This document shows positions 1-10,865 of a stretch of 64,000 bases of DNA, piece after piece. Source of the stretch: Pascua guehoae. Lineage: Eukaryota; Basidiomycota; Tremellomycetes; Trichosporonales; Trichosporonaceae. The translations under genes and the position numbers were made by a program. The notes under the pieces are model-generated. The model had not been told where the DNA came from, made no database searches, and saw only the letters and a program-made list of their open reading frames with translations. The stretch spans positions 1,279,780 through 1,343,779 of the forward strand of contig BCJX01000005.1 in assembly GCA_001600415.1 (NCBI GenBank), in the 5' to 3' direction. Numbering within the stretch: position 1 is the stretch's first letter; every line of letters begins with the position of its first letter.

Positions 1-183
1 ACTAGAATGCGTGAATCTCCGGCACGGCGTAGATACCCGTTTACATCACCCCGGCACGGTGACATGGGCATTTCGCCTACTCTGGGTGACTCCCCCACTC
101 TACCTCTCACACAACCTCTAACCAGCAGCTGTGGGTACGGTTACTCAACATTCCTGCCATCAGTGAATCGCCCACGCATGTAC

Positions 184-1378
184 TCACTGAGTCGAAGTCC
201 AGTACCCGGCCTCCCACTGCTTGACGCCGAAACGCTCGTAGAAGCCCTTCATGCTGACCCAGTCGATAAAGCAGCCGTCTGCGCCGCGCCGCTGCATCTC
301 CATCATTGCAGATGCGACCATGCCGCTTCCGGCGCCGCCTTCGCGCCGCTTGGCCGAGATGCCGACACATCCTATGCAGCCGCAAGATTTGCCTGGTATC
401 AGCATGTGGTCTCAGTGTCCACCGTCAGAGTCTAGTGGCCCACGCGGTCGCAAAGGAGCAAGGTATGGAGTGAATAGACTAAACACAACTCCCGTTGGCG
501 ACATGTCAGCCAAGCTCACCAAGTGTGGTCGGGAACGCGAGCGCGTCGTCCAATGGTGACGGTGGGAGAGCAGCGAATGTTGCGCCGATAATCTTGTCTC
601 CCTTGAGCGCGAGCTGGATGTCGGCTGCCTTGCCTGCTGCGAAGAAGCGGGGAAACATGTCGGGCCACCCCTGCAGTCCGTTAGTCCCGCATCGGCCATG
701 GTTGTGAAGACCCACCATGTACGAGTCGAACTCTGAGTACTCGAGCTTGATGAGCTCGTCCTCATCCTCTGCCGTCGCGGGGCGGAACGTGACGCCGTTC
801 TTCTCCGCGACGTCGATGAACGATTGCAAGTCGACGTTTGTTGGGAGGTGTCCGTAGAGATCGATGGAAACGTCCTTGGGATCCCCAAACGGCCATCCTC
901 GCTTTGCAAACCATTCTCGTGCAGGCTGGAATGCAGGGGTGGCGGGCACACCTGGCCAGATACGGGGAAAGGCCGAGCCGAGCATGACTTGACCCTTTGT
1001 CGCCGGTGGGTCTGAGCGCCCAAAGCTGCCCCGCACAGACTCGGTGAGGTAAGCCATTGCATCCTTGTGCAACGTAGACCCCACCCCTCGGCCTTGGTAA
1101 TCTGGGTGCACGACCAGTACGCTCAGACCGCCAGAGTCGTGCTGCCCCGACCCCGCACGGATGAGGTAGGTCAATGCCCAGCCTACAATCGTCCCGTCGA
1201 TGCGGCCCACAAAAACAGCCGCTCGCGGTGCGCACAGCAGCGTCGCAAACTTGGCAAACGGCAGAGCGTAGGCCCGGTTCAGCGACGCGATGCCAGCTTC
1301 CCAGATGGCGTGCAGCTCTTGAAGCTCGGAGAGCTCCGAGCTCGACGGCGGCGCGTACTTTTCCACACTGATGGACAT
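184..1378 (-). CDS. Tandem GNAT-fold N-acetyltransferase, two exons
   Basis: Exons 1378-520 and 392-184 give 355 residues. The 127-nt intron has a GTGAGC donor and a CAG acceptor, and the phase matches (G|GC). The first GNAT half (about residues 10-200) has the strand-loop motif LVVHPDYQGRGVGS, an R/Q-x-x-G-x-G/A acetyl-CoA pyrophosphate loop. The second half (about 205-355) is split by the intron: IIGATFAALPP lies in exon 1, while SAKRREGGAGSGM, a second loop of the same type, and the closing FYERFGVKQWE lie in exon 2. The fold implies transfer of acetyl from acetyl-CoA to an amine; the substrate is not visible. Without the second exon the protein would lose its second cofactor loop. No signal peptide or membrane segment is evident. 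It is divergent from the Atg22-like gene. Fold assignment is confident, function unknown. Confidence 0.85.
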
Positions 1379-2033
1379 GTTTTTGTAAGAGTGGGATGAA
1401 ATGAGATGAAAATATCACAAGCAACAAGGACCGCGATGGGGCGCGATGCAAGCCATATGGTACGGTGTCTTAGTGGTGACTAGCCTGTTGTTGGCCCCGC
1501 ACGTCATGTCCCTGGCTCGGATCGCATCCCGCCGCTACTGCCGGCGCCATTGGCCACCGGCTCAACTTCGGCAAACACGGCTCTTCCATCTCTGTTGATA
1601 ACGTCGTGGCCCCGTGTAGCGTGCACCATATAGCCGTCGGGAATGCAACTTGCATGACCAGAATTGACCGTGCATTCGTGGAGCTTGAGCCTAAAGCAGA
1701 GTTGCAGAGGAACCGAACAGCTCGGTATGGTGATGTCGTCGTGTCTCCCGCCATTTTGCCACGATGCGGGAGCGGAGCGGACCTACCATTGCGGTGGGTC
1801 CTCCCTCGGCAATGTGGCAAGACGACTAGCGCCACGGACCACATTTAGAACACAATCGCACTTACTCTCGTTCAGAGTTTACCATTCACCACCCCGCGTT
1901 CCAACTTGTTTCGGCCAAGGCGCCGCTGGACTCCCGACAAGCCGTTTGCGAGGCCGTGCACGTCGCAGCGCTGCTGGATGCAGGACAATTCAAGCTTGAT
2001 TCATGCAAGGGCCCTGAGCGGAGAGATCAGATC
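1379..2033. promoter_or_regulatory. Divergent intergenic region, GNAT gene / ATG22
   Basis: A 655-bp gap separates two divergent start codons and should hold both promoters. I see no convincing TATA box, repeat or further gene. Short open frames here have non-coding composition. Confidence 0.4.
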
Positions 2034-4323
2034 ATGACATCCCAAGCGCGCCGGCGATGGCAGTGGTTCAAGTATCGCGGCGGGGAGCAAGGTGAAGATG
2101 CCTTGGCTCCACTGGTCTCCTCTCCACCATCACCCCCATCGCCACCCCCGCCAATACCCCCATCAGAACCGTCAGGACCGTCGTCAAGCCGTCTCGCAAC
2201 TGGTGGCTCCGGTACCATGTCGAACGCACATAACCCCGCGGGCGCCGAGCTGCCTGCTCCCGTCCTTGAGGAGCATCTCGCATCGTCATCCTCCGCTCCA
2301 GATCCTAACAAGATTGTCAACTCTGAGCTCCAGCCAGTGGACGACGGGGGATCGGACCTCCCTGTGGACCAGGACATGGCCGAGGGACCGACAGTGACGC
2401 GCTGGGAGGAGTGGGCAGTGAGTACCAGATGGTGGCAGGCCATGTGGACCATTCGATCCTTGGCCATGAGTCCGAATGGTGTGCATACGTGCTCGCGCAA
2501 AGTCAGAGTGTCACTGACTGCCAGTACTACCTCTACTACAATGGCAACAACGGCGTCGGACCCATCGGCTACGCTGCGACCCTGTTCCAGGTATGAGACA
2601 GCCTGCTGACAGCACTTGGTCTAACTCGCAGAGCCTCGCAAACGCGGCAGGTGTCAATCCTGACACTGGTGGCCCATGCGATTCAGACAACTGCGTCGTC
2701 CCCTTTGGAGGAAAGACGAGGACGGTAGCAAGCGTGGTGCTCATCGCCAACGGGATCAGCTTTGCCATCATGACTCTCCTCTTCAGTGAGTTCCTTCAGT
2801 CGGGGGGGAGCGCCCACCAGACTTCTATTGACACTCAGCCACTATCGGCTCGTGTGCCGACTATGGAGACATGAACAAGTGGATCCTCATCATTTCGACG
2901 GTGATCTGCTGGGCGTCCCAGTTTGGCTTTCTCGGAACTTGGAAAGCGGACCAGTGGCACGCTGCCATGGGCCTGTTCATGCTTGGGTGAGTGTTGACTC
3001 CGGGGTCGGAGAGCAATGCGAGGATGGGAGTACACTACGATCACATTCTTCATCTCTGAACGCCGCGCATCAGGCACAGCCTCGTGCTGCAAAGCAGTCT
3101 TCTTGAGAATGCCGCCTGACCGCCAGATTTGTCACGTACGGAATCACCCTCGTGTTCTGGGCCTCTGTATTTCCCCGCCTGGCGCGCAACACGGCCAAGA
3201 CAAAGGAGGCACGCAGGCAGCTCGATGAGGGCATTATCGACACGGCCGCTTACGAACGCGTAGAGATGCTAGAACGTAACAGGCTCAGTAACATTTCGAC
3301 AGCGCACTCCAACTGGGGCTATCTGTGCACGCTCGTGCTCAACCTCTCCATCCTCATCCCGCTGGCGGACAATCCAAAGGTCAACAACTATACCCTCGCG
3401 TTCACCAACTGCTACTGGATCGTCATGGGGCTGCCGTGGTTCTTCCTCCAGAAGAAGCGCACAGGACCGTCGCTCCCCAAAGGCGAGCACTGGCTAACGG
3501 TGCGTAGTACCCGAATGGTGCCTCTTGCTGACTGTCCAGGTTGGCTGGAAGCAAATCTTCCAGGCGCTGAAGCAGATCAAGCGTCTCCCATACACCTTTG
3601 TCTACCTGTTTGCCTTCTTCCTCCTCGCCGACGGGCTCAACACGACGGGCACAATGGTCTCGATTGTCCAGAACGAGCACATCCAGTTCTCCTTCCTCCA
3701 GTCGACGTATCTCGGCATTGCGCAGGCGTTGACGTCCATCATTTCCTGCTACGCCTTTTGGTACCTCCAGAAGTGGAAGAAAATCTCCACCAAACGCATG
3801 TTCCAGGTGACCAATGTCATCACTGTCCTGATCCCGTTCTGGGGCATGATCGGGCTGTGGACGCACAAGCTGGGCTACCGCGTCACGGCCGAGTTTTGGG
3901 CCTACAACGTGGTGTTTGGTCTGGGACAAGCGCCGTATTACGCATACTCGCAGACAATGATGGCCGACCTCACGCCCCCAGGCTACGAAGGGAGTGAGTA
4001 CGCTGTCACTCCGCGTGGCCCCAGCAGTCCACTGACATTCAGTGTTCTTTGGCCTGTTTGGCATTACGAACCGCGCCTCGTCGCTCATTGGCCCCAACGT
4101 GTGTGCCGCCATCATCGACCGCACAGGCAACGTGCGCGACCCGTTCATCTTCCTCTTTGTCCTCTGCCTCTGTGCCGCGCTCGTCATCACCTTCTTTGTC
4201 GACATGGAAAAGGGCCGCGCACAGGCGGTCGCATTCTCCATCCAGCAGCGCGGCATAACGGGCGAAGTGCGGGCCGAGCAGGTCGCGGATGTCATTGGTG
4301 TGAATGCCCTCGTCAAGCATTGA
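2034..4323 (+). CDS. ATG22: Atg22-like vacuolar amino-acid effluxer (MFS), seven exons
   Basis: Exons 2034-2417, 2471-2590, 2632-2785, 2839-2986, 3127-3499, 3540-3993 and 4043-4323 join in phase to 637 residues. Introns are 40-140 nt; the first uses an unusual GAG acceptor. Family marks are the W-x-x-Y start of the transporter core (SEWCAYVLAQSQ), a long loop with paired Cys residues, hydrophobic segments such as VLIANGISFAIMTLLF and FVYLFAFFLLADGLNTTGT, and a late VVFGLGQAPYYAYSQTMMA segment. Atg22 proteins sit in the vacuolar membrane and export amino acids released by autophagic breakdown. The first 128 residues are Pro/Ser-rich and cytosolic in appearance. The start is the first ATG in frame upstream of the core; a second ATG at 2217 could be used instead. 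The family is clear, but fungal paralogues of other function exist. Confidence 0.85.
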
Positions 4324-5595
4324 GGCGGTGTGTGTAGGACCTTGGATTACTGTAGCTAGTTCGAGCGGGAGGGATTGCTGTAGCACTTTAGGGGGGTAGT
4401 TTCATCATGCAAGGCAACTGTAACAGCGGAGCGGAGTTCCGCCAGCATACTGCAACTTCTGATTCAAGCTGCTTTGAAGCGCAAGGGTGATACTGCAGGA
4501 GGCTGCCCCTACCCCGTCAGGACTTCAGCATGCATTGGGCGCCCAACAGTCGCAAAAGAGGGTGGTTTGAGCCTTCGATGGGAGAGCATGACGTACACGA
4601 GCCCTCATGCCTCATGTCAACACTGTCAATCGTTTGCGTAGGTTTTCGATACGGAACGAGTCCGTGGTGGCATGAACGACATCATCGCTCTGGCCACAGA
4701 TATCTCTGTTACTACAGCTCATCGACAATCTATGGAAATTTATTGGGTTCTTCTTCGTGCCCGCAGATTCTTAGGGGTGCTCGACAGGTGTGGCTTTGGC
4801 GGGGGCGACCTCGCGGCCGGTCGTGGCAGTTGGGGTGACGCCGGGTGGAGAACAGTATGGCGCGTCGTCGATTTTGCCGTCCTTGGGTATCTTGTTGCGG
4901 CACTTTCCCGAGCCAGCCTCGTGATGACTCGAGCGTACGTGCGACGGCGCGTGCGTGTGCAAGGCTCGAGTCCCTACAATAGCATGAACGATTCAGGGAC
5001 TGGAACAAAGTCACAGGTGGAGTGATCGCATGACCAAGCCCGAAGGAGGAAGGTGCCAGATGAGAGACGACGGAAGGCGGAGCATTCATGCAAGAGTGTC
5101 TACAAGATAAACCTGCTGGTTATTTGTATACCCTCGTCAAATGTAGGAAGTGCAATGACGTCCCTCATGGTGTTTCAGGGTATGTCAGCGTTCGTACAAT
5201 AGACAAAGCGCCCGCGTTCGTTTGTGGAACATATGGCTAAGCACCACATACCCACGATGATCAAGCCGGTTGTTGAGCACAGGAACCATTGTGCGGAAAA
5301 GTAACCATTCATGTCATCCCTTCCACTTCAGTGAGTGCAAACCCCTTTACCTCACTCTGGACAACGAATCTACCTCTATGGGAGCTATTGAGTGAACTGG
5401 CACTGAGTGAGCGATTCCGTGTAACTGTGAGCTGCAAGTCTCATCCTCCTCATTAGAATTGCAGTGTCACCCTTGCAAGAACCACTGTATCACGGGGCGA
5501 CGTGAATGAGTGCTGGAAGCTCTTGGTATGGGTACATCTAGATATGGCTACCGTCTACAAATGATTGTCTACCTCTAATTTCTAGCTTGAAATGT
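4324..5595. other. Convergent intergenic region, nothing recognised
   Basis: This stretch lies between the 3' ends of the Atg22-like gene and the Cys-rich secreted protein gene. Open frames are short, have no codon bias and no splice-consistent extension. No RNA gene or repeat was seen. Confidence 0.5.
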
Positions 5596-6123
5596 TTACG
5601 GGTACGGTGTGTCGTCGGGCGAGCCGTCGATACCCTTGTTGGTGCACTTGGCTCCCGGTGCGGCCATGCAGAACTCCATTTTCCCAGTCAAACCCTTCAA
5701 GTCCCAGCGGTTGCGGATCCAGCAGCTCATACCCTTTTTCGAGCATGTCGCAGTGCACTCCTTCATGCTGTCGACGAGGTCTGAGATCGGGAATGTGTCG
5801 TCCCCCTTCATATGCTGCCACGTGATGCAGCAATTGTTCTTGCACTTGTACACTTCGTCCTGCACTTTGACTTCGTCAAAACCGGCGAAATATCTGACGG
5901 TCTGGCCCTCGTCGGCCGCTTCGGAGACAATGTCAAACAGCGCGTCGCAGTCGTCTAGGTTGGGAGGCTTGTAGTCGGTGCAGTAGCGCTCCCGATCGCC
6001 GCTGGCGCGTGAGAGAAGGAAGGATTGGTTGTCGGCGTCGTTGACTGGCGCGGCGATGGCCGCCTCGAAGAGCGCAGAGGTGCCAAGGATGGCGACGAGG
6101 GTAGAGGTAATGGTGAACTTCAT
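5596..6123 (-). CDS. Small Cys-rich secreted protein
   Basis: A 175-residue protein starts with a clear signal peptide (MKFTITSTLVAILGTSALF, cleavage probably near the AAIAA segment). The mature part holds ten Cys, including a CC pair in YKCKNNCCITWQ, which suggests a disulphide-stabilised extracellular domain. I do not recognise the family. Size, Cys content and secretion resemble fungal small secreted or effector-like proteins, but that is architecture only. The mature N-terminus has no obvious dibasic processing site. The upstream region has two good leader introns and a TATA box, which supports regulated expression. The start is the only ATG that gives a signal peptide. Confidence 0.75.
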   Translation of the reverse strand: MKFTITSTLVAILGTSALFEAAIAAPVNDADNQSFLLSRASGDRERYCTDYKPPNLDDCDALFDIVSEAADEGQTVRYFAGFDEVKVQDEVYKCKNNCCITWQHMKGDDTFPISDLVDSMKECTATCSKKGMSCWIRNRWDLKGLTGKMEFCMAAPGAKCTNKGIDGSPDDTPYP

Positions 6124-6457
6124 GACAGGTAGGATGGCTAGGTGGCGAGTTAGTGAGGCTCGTTCAGGAGGGTAAGAGCTGACTTACTTGGTCTCCAGGG
6201 TTAGGAGGTTTATCGAATGTAGAGTGTAGTGGACGGTGTGTGCGTTTCGAGGCCAGCTCGAATATTGCGTTGGACGCTGGTAGTGTGAGTCACCTGCTGG
6301 CAGCAGAAGGTTATGACAACTTACGAGGGTAGATGTGCAAGTCGAATGGGGGGAGGGAGCTCAGGCGTGGTCGGTATGGTGATGTGTGGTGGTAACGTGT
6401 CGTGATGTTTGTTGCTTGATGAGAAGGAAGAGCTTCGATGGGTCCTCCTTATATACA
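6124..6457 (-). promoter_or_regulatory. Leader with two probable introns and TATA box for the Cys-rich secreted gene
   Basis: Reading the minus strand, TATATAA lies near 6450-6456. A first leader intron probably runs 6324-6277 (GTAAGT to CAG) and a second 6187-6138 (GTAAGT, CACTAAC branch, TAG). The second ends only about 15 nt before the ATG. These sites match the introns found inside coding regions of the window. Confidence 0.55.
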
Positions 6458-8029
6458 CGTTCGGGCACGGCATGGGTCTCTACTAAGGCATATACATCAC
6501 CCCGAGCACCATCACAGCTGGCAATTGGAAATCGTTTATTGTACGAGGGGTTGTCAAGAGCAGAGTTGAGGGACTGGGGAAGGAGAGTTGGGGGGGCATT
6601 CAAGATGAAGCGCAGGAGAAGTTGAGGGAGAGGTAGTCAGGGCTGCTAAGAGGGGACGTGGAAAAGAGGCATTGGCGATGACGGAGAGCTGGGCTGATGT
6701 TTTGGGTAGATTTCTGCCCCACGTTGTGGTCGGTATGAAGCCTGAGCGAGGTAGACGTTTCGAACAATAAAGGCGAAGGGGCCGTTTCACAAGTTGCAAA
6801 CGCGAATCCATTCTGAATGATGAGGTGTCGATGATGTTGAAAGTGGGGGCTTGGTGCGTTGAAGGTTAATCGACTCCAAACACGAGACGGCTGGAGCATG
6901 CACCCAAATAGCATCGTGCCTGGCATCGGCGGGAGGTCCGTTTGAGCGCGTGCGCTTGAGCGTGCTCTCCAACACGGAACAACTGGGGTCAAGCATGGAA
7001 CGTGACACTACAGTTGGGGGTAGGGGTGGACTAGTCGTAGGGGTGTGTGTGTATGTGCGTCTGTGTGTATGTATGAACGCCCCATATTGATGGATCGGTT
7101 GCTGGGCGTGTTCTCTCAGCGCGCGCTGGCTCTGATCGAGTTACTGTGCTCATCTGGCATCATGCCTCTGCAATCCCTTTTTGTTACCATCCTGGATCGT
7201 GGTCCTAGGAGGCTTTTGGACATTGTCGGGGATGGCCCAAGGACGCGGGGTGCGAGGAATGGACACCGCTGTGCTGCATGTCTGGTGAATATTGTGACGT
7301 CTTCGGGGACAAGTTTCAGGTGAGTACTACGGTTCTGTACCTAGCAGCACCCTAAAGTCAACATTGGTTGGGTTGGGTATGTGTGCTGCGCCATGTATGC
7401 GTTGACCAACGACGGACGCGCTACGGACGACTGCTGTCCACTGGTACAGGTGCGAGGCAATGCAGGCTGATAGGGTCCCAAGCCATTGCGATGCTGAGAG
7501 TGGCCCGTTTGCAAGTGTCAATTTCACCCTCGCTGCACTCGCCGACCACACCGCTTACTCAAACGGCCGTATTGACAGGGGACGGGCACGCCCGGTAGCG
7601 GGTAGCGGATGCATGCAGTACAACGGGTGGACTCATGTTCCCGCTGTCTGCAACGTCCCGATGCACTGCCCATGCACAGCTCTCTCCTGTCAGTCTGTTG
7701 GTCAGGCTGTAAATGACGACACTGTGAGCATGAAACACTTGGGGGCGGCAGGGGTTGAAACGGCCACGATTGTTGGCAGCCTACCCTACCACCCACCCAT
7801 TCACCGCCTTTGAATCTGTTCCTGGCACATGTCATGTCCATCCATGGACTGGAGATGATCCGATCACAGCCTTTGCTTAGGTACACCCCGCGTCCTGTTA
7901 CAAGAGCAGAAACCGTATCCACACCCAAACCCTGTCGACCCCTACCGTTTAGAGTACGAGGGTAAGAGAATGACGACTCGGACAAGACTGCAGCGTCATC
8001 GAATCGCCTGTGCCTCATGTCGCATGTTT
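6458..8029. other. Gene-poor region
   Basis: No supported gene on either strand. It contains a GT-rich microsatellite at about 7040-7075. The longest open frame, on the minus strand (7524-8219), has no conserved features and shuffled composition, so I do not call it. Confidence 0.5.
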
Positions 8030-8310
8030 GTGATCTTCCAAGGCGGTGTAGTGCCGGGCACAACATGCAACTCTCCCCCTCGCAGTGTCGTTTGACCTCC
8101 TCCAAAGGCGGTGTGCTCACAGCCGACTGTGCCGCATCCGCACCCCTCGTCATCGAACCAAACCCAACACGCTTCTTGACCAAGTCGAGGCGGTGTTGAG
8201 AGTGGGCCATCTCGTGCAACTCTCCCTTTTACTCATGTTTGATCTGTTCGGAGGCTGTGTTCTCGCCTCCTTCACATGCAACGAGCCCCCTCCTATTGCG
8301 GTGTTGAGAC
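8030..8310. repeat. Degenerate dispersed/tandem repeat
   Basis: The motif AGGCGGTGT, often followed by TGAG, recurs near 8041, 8106, 8188 and (varied) 8251 and 8297. The motif TGCAACTCTCCC recurs near 8066 and 8214, with a partial copy near 8277. The units are diverged and unevenly spaced, so this looks like an old tandem array and not a fresh minisatellite. Confidence 0.45.
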
Positions 8311-8367
8311 TTGACATTGGTGCGTCTCTGGGATACACAAGTGGTGGCGAATGCACTTTGTCGTATG

Positions 8368-8374
8368 TATATAA
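8368..8374 (+). promoter_or_regulatory. TATA box
   Basis: TATATAA followed by a pyrimidine-rich stretch, typical of transcription start regions here. It sits about 595 bp upstream of the small ORF at 8969. A possible leader donor (GTGAGT, about 8479) and acceptor (TTCCAG, about 8642) lie between them. Confidence 0.4.
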
Positions 8375-8968
8375 GGACGCCCGTCTGGCCTTCTCGACAT
8401 CCATTCGCCATCTCACTCCTCTTCGACACACCTCTGAGCAACAAGTCCACCTTTGATCGCCTCACTTCCTTTTGACTCGTGAGTGCTTGCATCCCTTCAC
8501 CCTCTTGCGGTCCTTCCAGGGTTCATACCAAACTCGACCACTTCTACTCCACGCTGCTTCTTGAGCGACTTCCCTACCATCTTGTCATCCTCTCCAAACC
8601 CCCCTGCTAGTCCTTACACGTTTTGGTAGCCCTTTCGTCCTTCCAGCCTCTTTGCAACCTCTCCATCTCGACTCGCTTCGGCTCCCACCCGCACACAACT
8701 CCACCTCTCCGACCCAACGTCTCAGTCCGTTTCGCCAACTACCTCTGCACGACCCGACCTCTAGTCTTCGTCTTCGCCCCCCCGCCTTTACCTCCCGCAC
8801 ATCCTTCAACACCTCCCAACGGATACCGACTACAAACGCCCCAGCGGCATCGTTCACGAAACCCCTCCCGACCTCCCATCTTACGTTCCTCGACCAAACT
8901 CCGGAACCAAAACCCCCAACCCCGTCGACTACACTTACCACCACCCACCGCAACCCCGCAACACAACC

Positions 8969-9133
8969 ATGGCCACCCTCGCCCCCTCGCCCCTCATCGG
9001 CCTCTACTTCTCCCTCCGCAACCGCTGGCCCACGCGCCCCACCCACCGCCGCCAGCTTTCCCAGTCTGGCTTCGACTTCCTCCCCTCGACGCCCTCGTCG
9101 CCGACCGAGACCGTCGGCCTCCTCCGCCATTGA
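8969..9133 (+). CDS. Possible 54-residue small protein
   Basis: The ATG has an excellent fungal start context (CACAACCATGGCC). It opens a 54-codon frame rich in C-ending codons, like the confident genes of the window. The protein begins MATLAPSPLIGLYFSLRNRW, a mildly hydrophobic start, then a basic patch (TRPTHRRQ) and a Ser/Thr/Pro tail. It lies downstream of a TATA box and a long pyrimidine-rich leader. No family is recognised, and splicing past the stop to further exons cannot be excluded. Against it: it is short, and nearby C-rich DNA opens several long spurious frames. Confidence 0.35.
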   Translation: MATLAPSPLIGLYFSLRNRWPTRPTHRRQLSQSGFDFLPSTPSSPTETVGLLRH

Positions 9134-10034
9134 CTCGACGCGGCACCGAGCCAGAGCCGCCGCCTCATCGCCAACCCAACGCGACAGTGACAGCTTGAGC
9201 GCGCTTTCGGCCTTCGACCGTCATCCAAACCACGGCTCCCGCCTGACGAGCGAACCAATCCTCCCCCAAACGACCAGCCCTGTACAAACACGCAGCCTCT
9301 GTAGAACTACCGAGTCCCAAGATCCTTGTACTGTACCACCAGTGTCAAACGCCAAAACCCAAAAACAAGCCATGACTGTCCGTAGAACCCGTGCACAAAA
9401 ACAATATCCACAAAATCCAAACATTGTAGATCGGCACGCTGAGCGGTGCTAGGACGATCATGTATGAATCCTCTTCTCACTTCCCTTGCACCCAAATAAG
9501 TGCCGCTCATTTGGAGAATACCTCACGGATATTGTCCTCTGCGCCAGGTCACGCTTGGCCAGGATGGTAGTCGCAGAGCCCATGTACCACATATGAACTG
9601 GGTGGAATCTCGGGCAACCAAGTTTGTCGGCGGCACACATGATGCACAGCATGCACCGCAAGTTACACAGCATCATGCACAGGTACAAGTCATGTACGAC
9701 GCGGCCGACGCGCGCACGCAACACGAGACGGGGAGTTACAGATATGACCCACGGGCGGGGGTTCAGCAGGTCCAGTGGTCAGTGGGTCCAGTGGGTGCGG
9801 CAGGTCCAATGGGTGCAGCAGGTCCAGTGGGTCCAGCAGGTCCAGCGGGTCCAATGTCAGCTGGCACAGGTGAAAGGAGCGGGACAAGCGGTAAATGTAA
9901 CATCCGCATCCCTCACGGCTCACCCGGCAGGCACGACCTGAAACGACGCGTGCACACCAACGTGAGCTCGTGACCCAAGAAGCGGTGCACCACCTCCATC
10001 TTTTAGCAGTCACAATCACAAAAGGTACCATTCC
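9134..10034. other. Intergenic region with a collagen-like minisatellite
   Basis: No supported gene. The only structure is the GTCCAGNGGGT array, listed separately. Confidence 0.45.
9762..9856 (+). repeat. Minisatellite, GGTCCA-(A/G)(T/C)GGGT-type units
   Basis: About nine degenerate units of roughly 9-12 bp built from GGTCCA and GTGGGT or GCAGCA follow each other. One frame would encode a collagen-like Gly-Pro-Xaa run (GPVGAAGPMGAAGPVGPAGP), but no start, splice sites or flanking coding sequence support a gene. Confidence 0.6.
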
Positions 10035-10500
10035 TGCACCGCACTTAAAAGCAGGAACACCGTTCGCTAATGGCCGGAAAACCCTGCTATCTCAGGGTAA
10101 TTCTTGTTGGGCGGGCTGTACGACAAGTTACACCTTACAACTGTTGCAACTCAATCATCAACAAACACCTTCCTTCTCCGAAGTCAGATTTCTCATTCAT
10201 TTCTCAATTGAACTTGGAAAACTAAATCATGGGTATCATGTGCATACACAGGGCTACAATCTGAGCCAATTTTATTGTGGTTGTCCCAGTGGATACTGAG
10301 ATATGTCGATTCGGATGGTGTTGCATTGAATTGTTGATGCTGAAATGTGAGTTGAGAAGTTTTCTTCGTCAACACCAAGCCCGACAATAACGATTGACCA
10401 ATGACAATGAAGGGTTCACTTATTTATGCTGATTTGCCCTGATATCTGAGGGTTTTTCTGCCATTAGCGAAAAGGTGTTCCTGCTTTTCAGTGCGGTGCA
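10035..10500. mobile_element. Inverted-repeat element, MITE-like
   Basis: The left arm (10035-10103) and the reverse complement of the right arm (10432-10500) match at about 85% over roughly 69 bp, both starting TGCACCGCACT and sharing AAAAGCAGGAACACC and CGCTAATGGC. The roughly 330-bp interior is distinctly more AT-rich than its surroundings and has no coding frame. Size, terminal inverted repeats and lack of coding fit a non-autonomous DNA transposon remnant. I could not find a clear target-site duplication. It could also be a fold-back repeat of other origin. Confidence 0.55.
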
Positions 10501-10777
10501 TTACTGCACCGCCATCCCCCATATCACGAATGCAGGGCTGAAGCTCATTGTCAGTGGGCACGAGACCCAGTTGTGCTCGTCTGAGCCCGGCGATCGGGCG
10601 AACAGCCTCCTTCGAGGCACTTTGCTGAGAGGTGACAAACATTGTCAGATCTGTACATACGGTGATTGTCTCGACTTGCAGCTCACTCACCGTGCAAGTG
10701 CGCCAAGAGTCCTGCCCAGCTGGGACGGAGCGCACAGCAGTGTCAAGGACTCCCTTCACCTGGGCAGCGTGGACACA

Positions 10778-10784
10778 TATATAT
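10778..10784 (+). promoter_or_regulatory. TATA box
   Basis: TATATAT lies 82-88 bp upstream of the start codon of the secreted acidic repeat protein, within the usual distance for a TATA-driven fungal gene. Confidence 0.5.
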
Positions 10785-10865
10785 TGTGCAGGCCTGATTC
10801 ATTTGCCACTCTGCCCCGTCCACTTCCCAACCTCGGCAAACCGACATTCACAAGCTGCGCCACCC

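Noticed and set aside
7524..8219. 231-residue minus-strand frame
   Set aside because: No family resemblance, no coding bias and it crosses degenerate repeats.
8652..9452. 266-residue Thr/Pro-rich plus-strand frame
   Set aside because: Low-complexity translation of C-rich leader DNA; a better supported short frame lies within it at 8969.
9762..9941. Collagen-like protein
   Set aside because: Gly-Pro-Xaa reading comes from a minisatellite; no start, signal peptide or coding flanks.
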